Shown: positions 50,367-58,945 of the stretch, piece by piece
Numbering within the stretch: position 1 is the stretch's first letter
How the letters are laid out: every line of letters begins with the position of its first letter
NCBI RefSeq assembly: GCF_002261425.1
Contig: NZ_NEVJ01000003.1
Location: forward strand, 1,488,001 to 1,552,000
DNA length: 64,000 bases
From: Bordetella genomosp. 9
GTDB taxonomy: Bacteria > Pseudomonadota > Gammaproteobacteria > Burkholderiales > Burkholderiaceae_B
Direction: 5' to 3'
Made by a program: the position numbers and the translations under genes
The notes under the pieces: model-generated
What the model saw: the letters and a program-made list of their open reading frames with translations, nothing else
What the model was told of the DNA's origin: nothing
The model's database searches: none

Positions 50367-50747
50367 TCAAGGGCAGACCGCGACCGCGTTCACTTCGATC
50401 AGCGCGCCGTAGTGCAGCGCCGTCGTGGGAACCACGGTACGCGCCGGCCGCGCGTCGCCCATCACCGATTCGTACACGGCATTGACCTCGCCCCACAGCG
50501 AGACGTCGGGGATAAAAATCTGCACGCTGACCAGATTGGCCAGCGACGTCCCGGCCGCCTCCAGGATCGCGCGCACGTTTTCCAGGCACTGCCTGGCCTG
50601 CGCCGCCATGCCGTCGGGCAGGATGCGTTCGCCGCCTGGCGCATAGGGCAACTGGCCGGAGACGAAGACAAAGCCATTGGCCTTGATGGCTTGCGAGTAA
50701 TGCCCCGCGGGCAGCGGCGCGTCGATGGTCTGGATGCGTTCGATCAT
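50367..50747 (-). CDS. RidA/YjgF-family enamine/imine deaminase
   Basis: The 126-residue protein has the family motifs GHYSQAIKANGFVFVSGQLP and the catalytic Arg in ARPARTVVPTTALHYGALIEVNAVA. RidA proteins hydrolyse reactive 2-aminoacrylate-type enamines from pyridoxal phosphate enzymes. Its stop overlaps the region where the COG0523 gene begins, so the two are probably cotranscribed. Confidence 0.92.
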   Translation of the reverse strand: MIERIQTIDAPLPAGHYSQAIKANGFVFVSGQLPYAPGGERILPDGMAAQARQCLENVRAILEAAGTSLANLVSVQIFIPDVSLWGEVNAVYESVMGDARPARTVVPTTALHYGALIEVNAVAVCP

Positions 50748-50959
50748 GGTGGATGACGGGGTAGGTAAAGGGGTGTACCGCAGGGTGTATGGCCATCATA
50801 CCGGGTTCACCCGTATGGCTGGCCGCCGCCGCGCGTCACCATCGCGGATCGCGATGGTGGTTTTCCCAAAAACCACGCCAAGGCCTTGATGCAGCATGCA
50901 TCATTACTCGCCGCGATGCCTGGCATCGACGAGCAAATAAAAACAGAAAGGAGACATCC

Positions 50960-51982
50960 ATGAAGAGCCTCTTGGCAGTGGCGCTGTGCGCCGCCGCGAT
51001 CGCCTGCGGCACGGCCGCCGCCCAAACGAAGACGCCCCCGGAAAAGAAGGAAATCAAGATAGGCGCGGCATCCACGGGCATCACCTATCTGCCCGTCATC
51101 ATCGCCAGGCAGCTGGGCTACTTCCGCGATGAAGGACTGGACGTGACCATCGCCGCGTTTTCGGGAGGATCCAAGGCGCTGGAATCCATGCTGGGCGGCA
51201 GCACGGACATGACGGCGGGCGCCTACTCCAACACGCTGACCATGGCGGCCAAGGGCCAGAAACTGGTGACCATCGCGGCACAGGTGGTGTGCCCCGGCTG
51301 GGTCTTCGGCACATCGAAGAAGAACTTCGGCAAAGTGAAGACGCCTGCCGACCTGAAAGGGATGCGGGTGGGCGTGAGCGCCCCGGGTTCCAGCACGCAC
51401 ATGGTCGTCAACTACATCCTGAACAAGGCCGGCCTGAAGCCCGACGACGTATCCATCATCGGCGTGGGCCAGGCCGCGGGCGCGGTCGCCGCCGTCCGCG
51501 CGGGGCAGATCGACGCACTCATCGTCAACGATCCCGTCGCCACGGTGCTGGTGGACGGCGGCGATCTCAAGCCCCTGGCGGAGTTGCGCACCGCCGACGG
51601 CAACAAGCAGGTCTTCGGCGCGGACTATCCGGAATCCAGCATCTACGCGACCAGATCCTTCGTCGACAAGAACCCGCGCACCGTACAGGCCGTCGCCAAC
51701 GCCATCGTGCGCGCCGAGCACTGGATGGCCAAGGCCACGCCGCAACAGGTGGTGGAGACGGTGCCGGCCGAGTACGTCGTCGGCGACAAGGAACTGTATG
51801 CCAGATCCTTCCAGAACAGCCGCCGCTGCCTGTCGACGGATGGCGTCATCACGGATGAAGGCGCGCGCACCGTGCGCGACGTACTGGCGGCCTTCGATCC
51901 GTCCATCGGCGCCGCGCATATCGACCTGGCGGCCACCTACGACAACCGCTACGTGAAGAAGGCCGGGGAAACACAGCAATGA
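50960..51982 (+). CDS. ABC transporter substrate-binding protein (NMT1/SsuA type), copy 1
   Basis: The 340-residue periplasmic protein has a Sec signal (MKSLLAVALCAAAIACGTAAA) and the NrtA/SsuA fold: TGITYLPVIIARQLGYFRDEG, SGGSKALESMLGGSTDMTAGA, and GVSAPGSSTHMVVNYIL. It is strongly similar along its length to the product at 55419-56438. A ribosome binding site AAAGGAGA precedes the ATG. It is the first gene of the ABC operon. The relatives of this family carry sulfonates, nitrate, aromatic acids and other anions. Confidence 0.92.
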   Translation: MKSLLAVALCAAAIACGTAAAQTKTPPEKKEIKIGAASTGITYLPVIIARQLGYFRDEGLDVTIAAFSGGSKALESMLGGSTDMTAGAYSNTLTMAAKGQKLVTIAAQVVCPGWVFGTSKKNFGKVKTPADLKGMRVGVSAPGSSTHMVVNYILNKAGLKPDDVSIIGVGQAAGAVAAVRAGQIDALIVNDPVATVLVDGGDLKPLAELRTADGNKQVFGADYPESSIYATRSFVDKNPRTVQAVANAIVRAEHWMAKATPQQVVETVPAEYVVGDKELYARSFQNSRRCLSTDGVITDEGARTVRDVLAAFDPSIGAAHIDLAATYDNRYVKKAGETQQ

Positions 51983-52851
51983 GAGGAGCCATGCTGCGCA
52001 GTATCGACACTCCCACGCATGCGACGTCCAGGCAGGCGGCTCCCGAGCGCCAGGCGCTGCATTTCGATGGCGTGACCTGCACCTTCGCCAGCAACGAGGG
52101 CCGCGGCCAGACGTACACCGCGGTACGCGACGTCGACCTGGCGATACGCGACGGCGAATTCGTGTCCGTCGTCGGACCCACCGGCTGCGGCAAATCCACG
52201 TTGCTGAACGTGGCCGCGGGGCTGATGCGCCCGTCCTCGGGCACCCTGAGCATCTTCGGCGAGCCCTTGACGCAGGGGCTGAACAAGGACGCATCCTACC
52301 TGTTCCAGGTGGATGCCCTGATGCCCTGGAAAACCGCGGAAGACAATATCGCCGCGGGCCTGGTCTTTCACGGCACGCCGAAGGCGCAGGCCCTGCAGTC
52401 GGCGCGCGAATGGCTGGAACGCGTCGGGCTCGCGGGCCATGGCAGGAAATATCCCCACCAGATGTCCGGCGGCATGCGCAAGCGCGCCGGCCTGGCGCAG
52501 GCCTTGATACTGAACCCGCGCATCCTGCTGATGGACGAACCCTTCAGCGCCCTGGATATCCAGACCCGCCACCTGATGGAAGACGAGCTGCTGCGCCTGT
52601 GGTCGGCCGACCGCAAGTCCGTGGTGTTCGTCACGCATGACCTGGAAGAAGCGATTTCGCTGTCCGACCGGGTCGTCGTGCTGTCGGCCGGCCCCGGCAC
52701 GCGCCCCATCGCGGAATTCGAGATCGACCTGGAGCGTCCGCGCGAAGTCGCCGAAATCCGCATGACGCAGCGCTTCCTGCAGCTGCACACCGAAATATGG
52801 GAAGTACTCAGAGGGGAGGTCCTGAAAAGCTATGCCAGCGCTCGCTCTTGA
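51979..52851 (+). CDS. ABC transporter ATP-binding protein (SsuB/TauB type)
   Basis: The 290-residue ATPase has Walker A GPTGCGKST, signature MSGGMRKRAG, Walker B ILLMDEPFSALD and the switch His in FVTHDLEEAISLSDR. It starts at an ATGA overlap with the binding-protein gene. A second ATG at 51991, preceded by AGAGGAG, may be the real start. It overlaps the permease gene by 20 bases. Confidence 0.95.
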   Translation: MRGAMLRSIDTPTHATSRQAAPERQALHFDGVTCTFASNEGRGQTYTAVRDVDLAIRDGEFVSVVGPTGCGKSTLLNVAAGLMRPSSGTLSIFGEPLTQGLNKDASYLFQVDALMPWKTAEDNIAAGLVFHGTPKAQALQSAREWLERVGLAGHGRKYPHQMSGGMRKRAGLAQALILNPRILLMDEPFSALDIQTRHLMEDELLRLWSADRKSVVFVTHDLEEAISLSDRVVVLSAGPGTRPIAEFEIDLERPREVAEIRMTQRFLQLHTEIWEVLRGEVLKSYASARS

Positions 52852-53638
52852 TCCGAACAACCGCGTCCTGGTGCTCGCCACGCGCCTGCTGCTGCTGGCG
52901 GGCGCGGTATTCCTGTGGTGGCTGGGGACCAGCCGGGAATGGCTCTCGCCCTTCTTCTTCGGCGATCCGGTGGGGGTGGCGCAACGCATCGTGACCTGGT
53001 TCGCCAGCGGCTCGATTTTCATCCACCTGTACACCACGCTGATCGAAACGCTGCTGGCCTTCGCCATCGGGACCATACTCGGCCTGGGATGCGGATTGTG
53101 GCTGGCGCTGAACCCTTTTCTGGCGGTGGTGACGGACCCGTTCATCAAGGCCTTCAATTCCATGCCCCGGCTGATCTTCGCGCCCATATTCGCGCTGTGG
53201 TTCGGCCTGGGCATCTGGTCCAAGATCGCGCTGGGGGTCACGCTGGTGTTCTTCGTGGTGTTCTTCAATGTGTTCCAGGGCGTGCGCGAAGTCAGTCCCG
53301 CGGTGCTGTCGAACACCCGCATGCTTGGCGCCAGTTCGCGGCAACTGATGCGGCACGTCTACATGCCGTCGGCGATGAGCTGGGTGTTTTCCAGCCTGCA
53401 CAACGCCGTGGGTATCGCCTTCGTCGGCAGCGTCGTCGGCGAATACCTGGGATCGGAGAAAGGCGTCGGCTACCTGATCCTGCTGGCCGAAGGTGTCTTC
53501 GACATCAACTCCGTGATCGCCGGCATCCTGCTGCTGACCGTGTTCGCGCTGGTGCTGGATACCACGGTCTCGCTGTTCGAAGACCACTTCATGCGCTGGC
53601 GCCCCGTCGCCGGCCAGACCGTGGCCGCCAGCGCCTGA
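52832..53638 (+). CDS. ABC transporter permease (SsuC/TauC type)
   Basis: The 268-residue inner membrane protein has about six membrane segments and the binding-protein-dependent permease loop ASSRQLMRHVYMPSAMSWVFSSL (EAA-type). It couples to the upstream ATPase. Both binding proteins of this operon probably share it, since no second permease is present. Confidence 0.94.
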   Translation: MPALALDPNNRVLVLATRLLLLAGAVFLWWLGTSREWLSPFFFGDPVGVAQRIVTWFASGSIFIHLYTTLIETLLAFAIGTILGLGCGLWLALNPFLAVVTDPFIKAFNSMPRLIFAPIFALWFGLGIWSKIALGVTLVFFVVFFNVFQGVREVSPAVLSNTRMLGASSRQLMRHVYMPSAMSWVFSSLHNAVGIAFVGSVVGEYLGSEKGVGYLILLAEGVFDINSVIAGILLLTVFALVLDTTVSLFEDHFMRWRPVAGQTVAASA

Positions 53639-53727
53639 CAGCCGCGCCAGGACCGCCTGCCTCCGTATTGGACGTCCGTGGCGTGGCCCGCCCGGAATAC
53701 TGTGAAACACGATAAAGGAAACGTATC

Positions 53728-54492
53728 TTGCAAACGAACTCGATCGCTTTGACCGGCCGCGTGGCCGTGGTGACCGGCGGCGCGCAGGGCATAGGGTTGA
53801 CGGTGGTACGCCGCTTCCTGGAGTCCGGCGCGCGCGTCGCCATCTGGGACGTCAACGCCGACGCGCTGGCCAAGGTAAAGCAGGAACTGCGCGGCGCCGG
53901 CCACGAGGTGCACACCGAGCACGTGGACATCGCCGACTACGCCAGCGTGGAAGCCGGCGTGGCCGGCACGCTGCGCGCCCTGGGCAAGCTGGAAATCCTG
54001 ATCAACAACGCCGCCATCGTCGGGCCCAACACGACGCTGGCGGAGTATCCGCTGGACCAGTGGCGCAAGGTCATCGACATCGACGTCAACGGTACCTTCT
54101 ATTGCTGCCGTGCCGTGACGCCCATCATGATCGCGCAGAAATACGGCCGCATCGTCAACGTGGCGTCGATCGCCGGCAAGGAAGGCAATCCGAACGCGGC
54201 GGCCTACAGCTCGGCCAAGGCCGCGGTCATCGCCATGACCAAGTCGCTGGGCAAGGAACTGGCCGCGCACGACATCGCCGTCAACTGCGTGACGCCGGCC
54301 GTGGCGCGCACGCCGGGCGCCATGGAGCAGCAGTCGCCCGAGCATATCGCCTACATGCTGAGCCGCATCCCGCGCGGGCGCTTCCTGGAGCTGAACGAAG
54401 CCGCGGCGATGATCGCCTGGCTCGCCAGCGAGGAAAACTCCTTCACCACCGGCGCGGTCTTCGACCTGTCCGGAGGCCGGGCCACCTATTGA
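53728..54492 (+). CDS. Short-chain dehydrogenase/reductase
   Basis: The 254-residue NAD(P) oxidoreductase has the classical SDR motifs TGGAQGIG, NNAA, VASIAGKEG and the catalytic AAYSSAK (Tyr and Lys). It resembles 2-keto-3-deoxy-sugar acid 4-dehydrogenases of the L-rhamnose and L-fucose oxidative pathways, which would fit the hydrolase encoded next, but this is inference. The start is TTG at 53728 with a good ribosome binding site AAAGGAA; there is no better ATG nearby. Confidence 0.9.
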   Translation: MQTNSIALTGRVAVVTGGAQGIGLTVVRRFLESGARVAIWDVNADALAKVKQELRGAGHEVHTEHVDIADYASVEAGVAGTLRALGKLEILINNAAIVGPNTTLAEYPLDQWRKVIDIDVNGTFYCCRAVTPIMIAQKYGRIVNVASIAGKEGNPNAAAYSSAKAAVIAMTKSLGKELAAHDIAVNCVTPAVARTPGAMEQQSPEHIAYMLSRIPRGRFLELNEAAAMIAWLASEENSFTTGAVFDLSGGRATY

Positions 54493-54565
54493 ACGGCCGC
54501 GCCGTCGCGTTTTCCGCCGGCGGCACGCGGCCGCCAGGCGTTTTCCATGCACACAGGAGTTGAAG

Positions 54566-55408
54566 ATGAAGTTGCTACGCTACGGCGCCAAGGGACAGGA
54601 AAAGCCGGGCCTGCTGGATCGGCAGGGCCGCATACGCGATCTGTCCGGGCACATCGCCGACATCGGCGCCGCCGCGCTGTTGCCCGAATCCCTGGATCGT
54701 TTGAAGAAGATCGACGCCGAGTCCCTGCCCCTGGTGCCGGGCAAGCCGCGGCTCGGGCCCTGCGTCAGCGGCACGGGCAAGTTCATCTGCATCGGCCTGA
54801 ACTACTCCGACCACGCGGCCGAGACCGGCGCCACGGTGCCGCCCGAGCCCATCATTTTCATGAAGGCGACCAGCGCCATCACCGGGCCCGACGATCCCAT
54901 CGAGATTCCCCGCAACTCGGAAAAGACCGATTGGGAAGTGGAGCTGGGCGTGGTCATCGGCAAGGCGGCCAAATACGTGCCGGAAAGCGAGGCCATGGCG
55001 CACGTGGCCGGGTATTGCCTGATCAACGACGTATCGGAACGCGCCTTCCAGGCCGAACGCCAGGGGCAATGGACCAAGGGCAAGTCGGCCGACACCTTCG
55101 GCCCCATCGGTCCCTGGCTGGTCACGCCCGACGAAATCGCCGATCCGCAGGCGTTGGCGATGTGGCTCGAAGTGAACGGCCATCGCTACCAGAACGGCAG
55201 CACGGCGACCATGGTCTACGGGGTGCGCTATCTGGTGTCCTACCTTTCGCAGTTCATGTCGCTGCAGCCGGGCGACATCATCTCCACCGGTACGCCGCCG
55301 GGCGTCGGCCTGGGCCAGAACCCGCAGGTGTACCTGAAGGCCGGGGATGTCGTGACGCTGGGGATCGAAGGGTTGGGCACGCAGCGGCAGGACGTGATTC
55401 AAGGATAG
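54566..55408 (+). CDS. Fumarylacetoacetate hydrolase family protein
   Basis: The 280-residue protein has the FAH metal and substrate region: FICIGLNYSDHAAETG, PPEPIIFMKATSAITGPDD, WEVELGVVIGK (Glu pair and Asp ligands) and GDIISTGTPPGVGLG. It looks closest to 2,4-diketo-3-deoxy-sugar acid hydrolases, often annotated as ureidoglycolate lyase. Such enzymes cleave a diketo acid into pyruvate and a hydroxy acid. The ATG at 54566 follows AGGAG. Confidence 0.9.
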   Translation: MKLLRYGAKGQEKPGLLDRQGRIRDLSGHIADIGAAALLPESLDRLKKIDAESLPLVPGKPRLGPCVSGTGKFICIGLNYSDHAAETGATVPPEPIIFMKATSAITGPDDPIEIPRNSEKTDWEVELGVVIGKAAKYVPESEAMAHVAGYCLINDVSERAFQAERQGQWTKGKSADTFGPIGPWLVTPDEIADPQALAMWLEVNGHRYQNGSTATMVYGVRYLVSYLSQFMSLQPGDIISTGTPPGVGLGQNPQVYLKAGDVVTLGIEGLGTQRQDVIQG

Positions 55409-55418
55409 GGAGAACGAC

Positions 55419-56438
55419 ATGATGATGCGCTACGCCGCGGCCGCGGTTTCGCTTGCCTTGCTGGCCGGTACGTCACTGGCTGCCCAGGCCCAGAACGCGC
55501 CGGAGAAAACCAGGCTGCACCTGGCCGCGGCCGGCGTGGGCTTTCCCTATCTGCCTTTCGTCATCGCCAGCAGTCGGGGCTACTTCAAACAGGCGGGGCT
55601 CGATGTCGATATCGGCGTGTACAGCGGCGGCGCCAAGGCGCTGCAGGCGCTGATGGGCGGCAGCGCGGACTTCGTCGCGGGGGCGTACTCGAACACCATC
55701 ACGATGGCCGTCAAGGGCCAGAAGCTGGTGTCCTTCGCCATCCAGGCGAATTGCCCGGGCTTCGTTTTCGGCGTCACCAAGGCCAGCCGCGACAAGATCA
55801 AGTCGTATGCCGACCTGAAGGGCAAGCGCATCGGCGTCAGCTCGCCGGGATCCAGCTTTCACATGGGCGTGAACTACCTGCTGAGCCGCGCGGGTGTGAA
55901 GCCTGAAGAGGTCTCCATCATCGGCGTCGGCTCGTCTTCCGGCGCGGTGGCCGCGGCCCGCGGCGGACAGGTGGACGCCATGATGTCCAACGACCCGGTC
56001 GCCACCATCCTGCAGGACAGCGGCGACCTGTTCCCCCTGGCGGCGATGCGCAGCCCGGAGGCCACGCAAAAGACCCTGGGCGGCAACTATCCGGAAGCCG
56101 CGGTCTACGCGACCAAGGACTTCGTCGACAAGTATCCCAACACGGTGCAAGCCATCACCACCGCCATCGTGCGCGCCGAACGATGGCTGGCGCAGGCCAC
56201 GCCCGAACAGGTGGCCGCCGCCGTGCCGCCGGAATATGCCCTGGCGGACAAGGAGGTCTTCGCGCAGGCTTACACCAATATGCGCGCCTGCCTGTCGCAT
56301 GACGGAGTCATGACCGACGAAGCCGCGCGCACGGTGCGCAATGTATTGGCCGCCTTCGATCCCGCCATCGCGGCAGCCAAAATCGATCTCGGCGCGACCT
56401 ACACCAATCGTTTCGTGCAGCAGGTGCCCAAGCAATGA
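55419..56438 (+). CDS. ABC transporter substrate-binding protein (NMT1/SsuA type), copy 2
   Basis: The 339-residue protein has a signal peptide (MMMRYAAAAVSLALLAGTSLAAQAQ) and follows copy 1 almost motif by motif: GYFKQAGLDVDIGVYSGGAKALQALMGGSADFVAGAYSNT, then GVSSPGSSFHMGVNYLL and a shared C-terminal end (AARTVRNVLAAFDP). It is a paralogue by duplication within the operon and lies 10 bases after the FAH gene. Its stop overlaps the next start as ATGA. Confidence 0.92.
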   Translation: MMMRYAAAAVSLALLAGTSLAAQAQNAPEKTRLHLAAAGVGFPYLPFVIASSRGYFKQAGLDVDIGVYSGGAKALQALMGGSADFVAGAYSNTITMAVKGQKLVSFAIQANCPGFVFGVTKASRDKIKSYADLKGKRIGVSSPGSSFHMGVNYLLSRAGVKPEEVSIIGVGSSSGAVAAARGGQVDAMMSNDPVATILQDSGDLFPLAAMRSPEATQKTLGGNYPEAAVYATKDFVDKYPNTVQAITTAIVRAERWLAQATPEQVAAAVPPEYALADKEVFAQAYTNMRACLSHDGVMTDEAARTVRNVLAAFDPAIAAAKIDLGATYTNRFVQQVPKQ

Positions 56439-57367
56439 GCCCGGCGACCGACGACTTCACGGTGATGGCGAGCGGGCTGATGTTTCCCGAAGGCCCGGTG
56501 GCACGCGACGACGGTTCCGTGGTGCTGGTGGAAATCCAGCGCGAAACGATCAGCCGCGTCACACCCGACGGCAATGTCGAAGTGCTGATCGAGACGGGCG
56601 GCGGCCCCAACGGCTTGGCCGCGGGCCCGGACGGAGCCTACTACATCGCCAACAACGGCGGCTTCCTGTTCCAGACCATCGCCGGCTACAACCGCACGCG
56701 GGCGGGCGTGCATCCCGGCTATACCAGCGGTCGCATCGAACGCTACGACCCGAATACGGGCGAGTTGCGCACGCTGTACGACCGCTGCGGCGATGCGCCG
56801 TTGTGCGGACCGAACGACCTGGTGTTCGACAGCCAGGGCGGCTTCTATTTCACCGACTTCGGCAAGAACCGCAAGCGCGACCGCGACCATGCCGGCCTTT
56901 ACTACGCACTGGCCGACGGCTCGATGATCGTCGAAGTCGCGTATCCGCTGACCACCGCCAACGGCGTCGGCCTGTCGCCGGACGAACAGGTGGTGTACGT
57001 ATCGGAGACCGAGACCGGGCGCGTCTGGGCATTCGACCTGGACGGACCGGGCCGGCCGCGCAGGCATTCCTACCCTTCTCCCAACGGCGGGCGCCTGCTG
57101 TGCGCCCTGCCCGGCTATCAGCGCCTGGACAGCATGGCCGTGGACGCCCATGGCAACATCTGCGTGGGTACGCTGGTGACCGGCTGCATCACGGTGATCG
57201 CGCCGTCCGGCGAGATCCTGCGCCAGGTCATGCTGCCGGATCCCATGGTGACCAATATCTGCTTCGGCGGGCCGGATCACCGGACGGCCTACATTACCTT
57301 GTCGGGCACGGGCCAGTTGATCAGCATGGCGTGGCCCGACCCCGGGCTGCGCCTGCCTTACGGCTAG
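56435..57367 (+). CDS. SMP-30/gluconolactonase family protein
   Basis: The 310-residue six-bladed propeller enzyme has SMP-30 metal sites in MFPEGPVARDDGS (Glu), GGPNGLAAGPDG (Asn), CGPNDLVFDSQGGFYFTDFG (Asn-Asp) and LDSMAVDAHGN (Asp). It probably opens a sugar-acid lactone. It overlaps the upstream gene by four bases and ends the operon. The last 30 bases before the LysR stop hold nothing else. Confidence 0.9.
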   Translation: MSPATDDFTVMASGLMFPEGPVARDDGSVVLVEIQRETISRVTPDGNVEVLIETGGGPNGLAAGPDGAYYIANNGGFLFQTIAGYNRTRAGVHPGYTSGRIERYDPNTGELRTLYDRCGDAPLCGPNDLVFDSQGGFYFTDFGKNRKRDRDHAGLYYALADGSMIVEVAYPLTTANGVGLSPDEQVVYVSETETGRVWAFDLDGPGRPRRHSYPSPNGGRLLCALPGYQRLDSMAVDAHGNICVGTLVTGCITVIAPSGEILRQVMLPDPMVTNICFGGPDHRTAYITLSGTGQLISMAWPDPGLRLPYG

Positions 57368-57397
57368 CGCGGCACGGGCATCGCGCGGCGCCCGCGG

Positions 57398-58300
57398 CTA
57401 AGAGCGCGGTCTTTCGCTGTGTTCGCTCAGATGCTTGATCAGCGACTGCACGGGCGCCGGCAGCGTTTCCGCGTCGCGCACGCAGATCTTCCAGTGGCGC
57501 ATGGCCCAATCCTCGTCCAGCGGCACGGCGACCAGCGGGCCGGACGATACATAGCGGGCGGCATGGTGCTCGGATACCAGGGCGATGCCCAGCCGCGCTT
57601 CCACCATGCTGCGGGCAGGCTCGAAACCGTTCACGCGGATGCGGAAGCGCAAGGGGAAATCCAGGTCCGCCGCGGCCCGCAGGACCAGCGAGTTCAGATA
57701 GCTGCCGGGTTGCGGCCCGACCAGCTCATGCTCGGCGACCTGACGGAAGGTCAGCTTGCGTGCCTTGGCCAGCACATGGTCGGCCGTCATGATGACGACG
57801 AGCCGGTCGCTGTGATACGGGTAGACGCGCAGGCCGGGCACCAGGGCGTTGCCGCCGAAGATACCGATATCGGCAGCGTTCTCCGCCACGGCCCGGACGA
57901 CTTCCGGACTCAGGCTTTCCTGCAGGTCGATGCGCAGCGCGGGATGCAGCGCCAGGAAGTCGCGGATGTCGTTCGCCAGGTACTGCACGATGGTCGAGAG
58001 GCTGGCGTGCAGGCGTATCTGCCCGCGCAGGCCTTCGGCGTGATCGAACAGCTCGCTTTCCATCTGCGACAGATCGCGCAGGATCACGCGCGCATGGTTC
58101 AGCAGCGAATGCGCGGCCGGCGTCAGCTCCAACCCTTTGTTGCTGCGGAGAAACAGCGGCGTCTTGAGCATGTCCTCCATCTGCGAGATGCGCTTGCTGA
58201 CCGCGGACGGCGCAATGTTTTCGGCCTCCGCGGCGCGCGAGATGTTCAGGTGTTCGCAGACCGCCACGAACAGCTTGAGCGACAACAGGTCGAAACGCAT
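57398..58300 (-). CDS. LysR-family transcriptional regulator
   Basis: The 300-residue regulator starts MRFDLLSLKLFVAVCEHLNISRAAEAENIAPSAVSKRI, a winged-helix DNA-binding domain, followed by a PBP-like effector domain (residues about 90-290). It is convergent with the ABC catabolic operon, so it is a candidate regulator of it, though not in the usual divergent arrangement. Confidence 0.92.
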   Translation of the reverse strand: MRFDLLSLKLFVAVCEHLNISRAAEAENIAPSAVSKRISQMEDMLKTPLFLRSNKGLELTPAAHSLLNHARVILRDLSQMESELFDHAEGLRGQIRLHASLSTIVQYLANDIRDFLALHPALRIDLQESLSPEVVRAVAENAADIGIFGGNALVPGLRVYPYHSDRLVVIMTADHVLAKARKLTFRQVAEHELVGPQPGSYLNSLVLRAAADLDFPLRFRIRVNGFEPARSMVEARLGIALVSEHHAARYVSSGPLVAVPLDEDWAMRHWKICVRDAETLPAPVQSLIKHLSEHSERPRS

Positions 58301-58615
58301 CCGCCTCCTCCGACGACATGGTCTCTACGGCCGGATGCCGCCGGGCAGAGCGCGGTCCTGCCGCCGCGCGCGCCCGCTGTCCGACCTGGAGCTTAAAGCG
58401 CGCTGACTCGGGGTGTGCCGCCAGGCGCGTCAGCACTATACAACGCGGATTGGCGGCGGCACCGCGACGCGCGCGCCGCGCGTCCGACAGCGGCGGGGAT
58501 TCTCCTCCTACCGCCAAAAGCGCCATCCCTGCGGACTCCACCCGCGCCGGGCGGCGCTTCCTGGCGTACTGTTTGCGCTGCGCACGCGGATATGTTGCCC
58601 ACAGGGAGCCGGCCA
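58301..58615. other. Intergenic region upstream of lysR
   Basis: This 315-base region between the divergent lysR and the small gene at 58616 should hold both promoters. I see no clear -35/-10 pair, terminator or repeat in it. Confidence 0.5.
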
Positions 58616-58945
58616 ATGAACGATCCACACGAGCTGTACATCGATTTGCGCAAGACCGATAGGCTTATCGCCGAATGGCGGCATCAGCTGGATTGCCAGT
58701 ACCGCATGATCGCGACGCTGCGGCGCCAGCGCGCGCTGGCGTGGCGCGAGAAGCTGCGCGCCCGCGAAATGGAAAACCGGATCGCGGCGCTATCCGCGCA
58801 TCGCGATGCCTTGATCAGGACGGCGGCGGCGCGATCGCTCGCCGCGCCGCATGCGGACGTCGGCGATGCGGCCGCCGTGACGCACGGTGCGGCGCTGGAA
58901 ACCTCCGCCGAGCCTAAGTCTGCCGGGCCGGCAGGCTCGAAATAG
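58616..58945 (+). CDS. Small unknown protein, helical and charged
   Basis: The 109-residue protein starts at an ATG with a GGGAG ribosome binding site (CAGGGAGCCGGCCA). Residues 1 to about 65 are rich in Arg, Leu, Glu and Gln and probably form a coiled helix (LRRQRALAWREKLRAREMENR); the rest is Ala-rich. No family is recognised. Its last 32 bases overlap the convergent MFS gene. It may be a real gene on account of its ribosome binding site, but codon evidence is moderate. Confidence 0.55.
   Translation: MNDPHELYIDLRKTDRLIAEWRHQLDCQYRMIATLRRQRALAWREKLRAREMENRIAALSAHRDALIRTAAARSLAAPHADVGDAAAVTHGAALETSAEPKSAGPAGSK

Noticed and set aside
50796..50817. Imperfect palindrome upstream of ridA considered as a Zur box for the COG0523 gene
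   Set aside because: The arms are unequal in length and do not match the Zur consensus well, so it is not supported.
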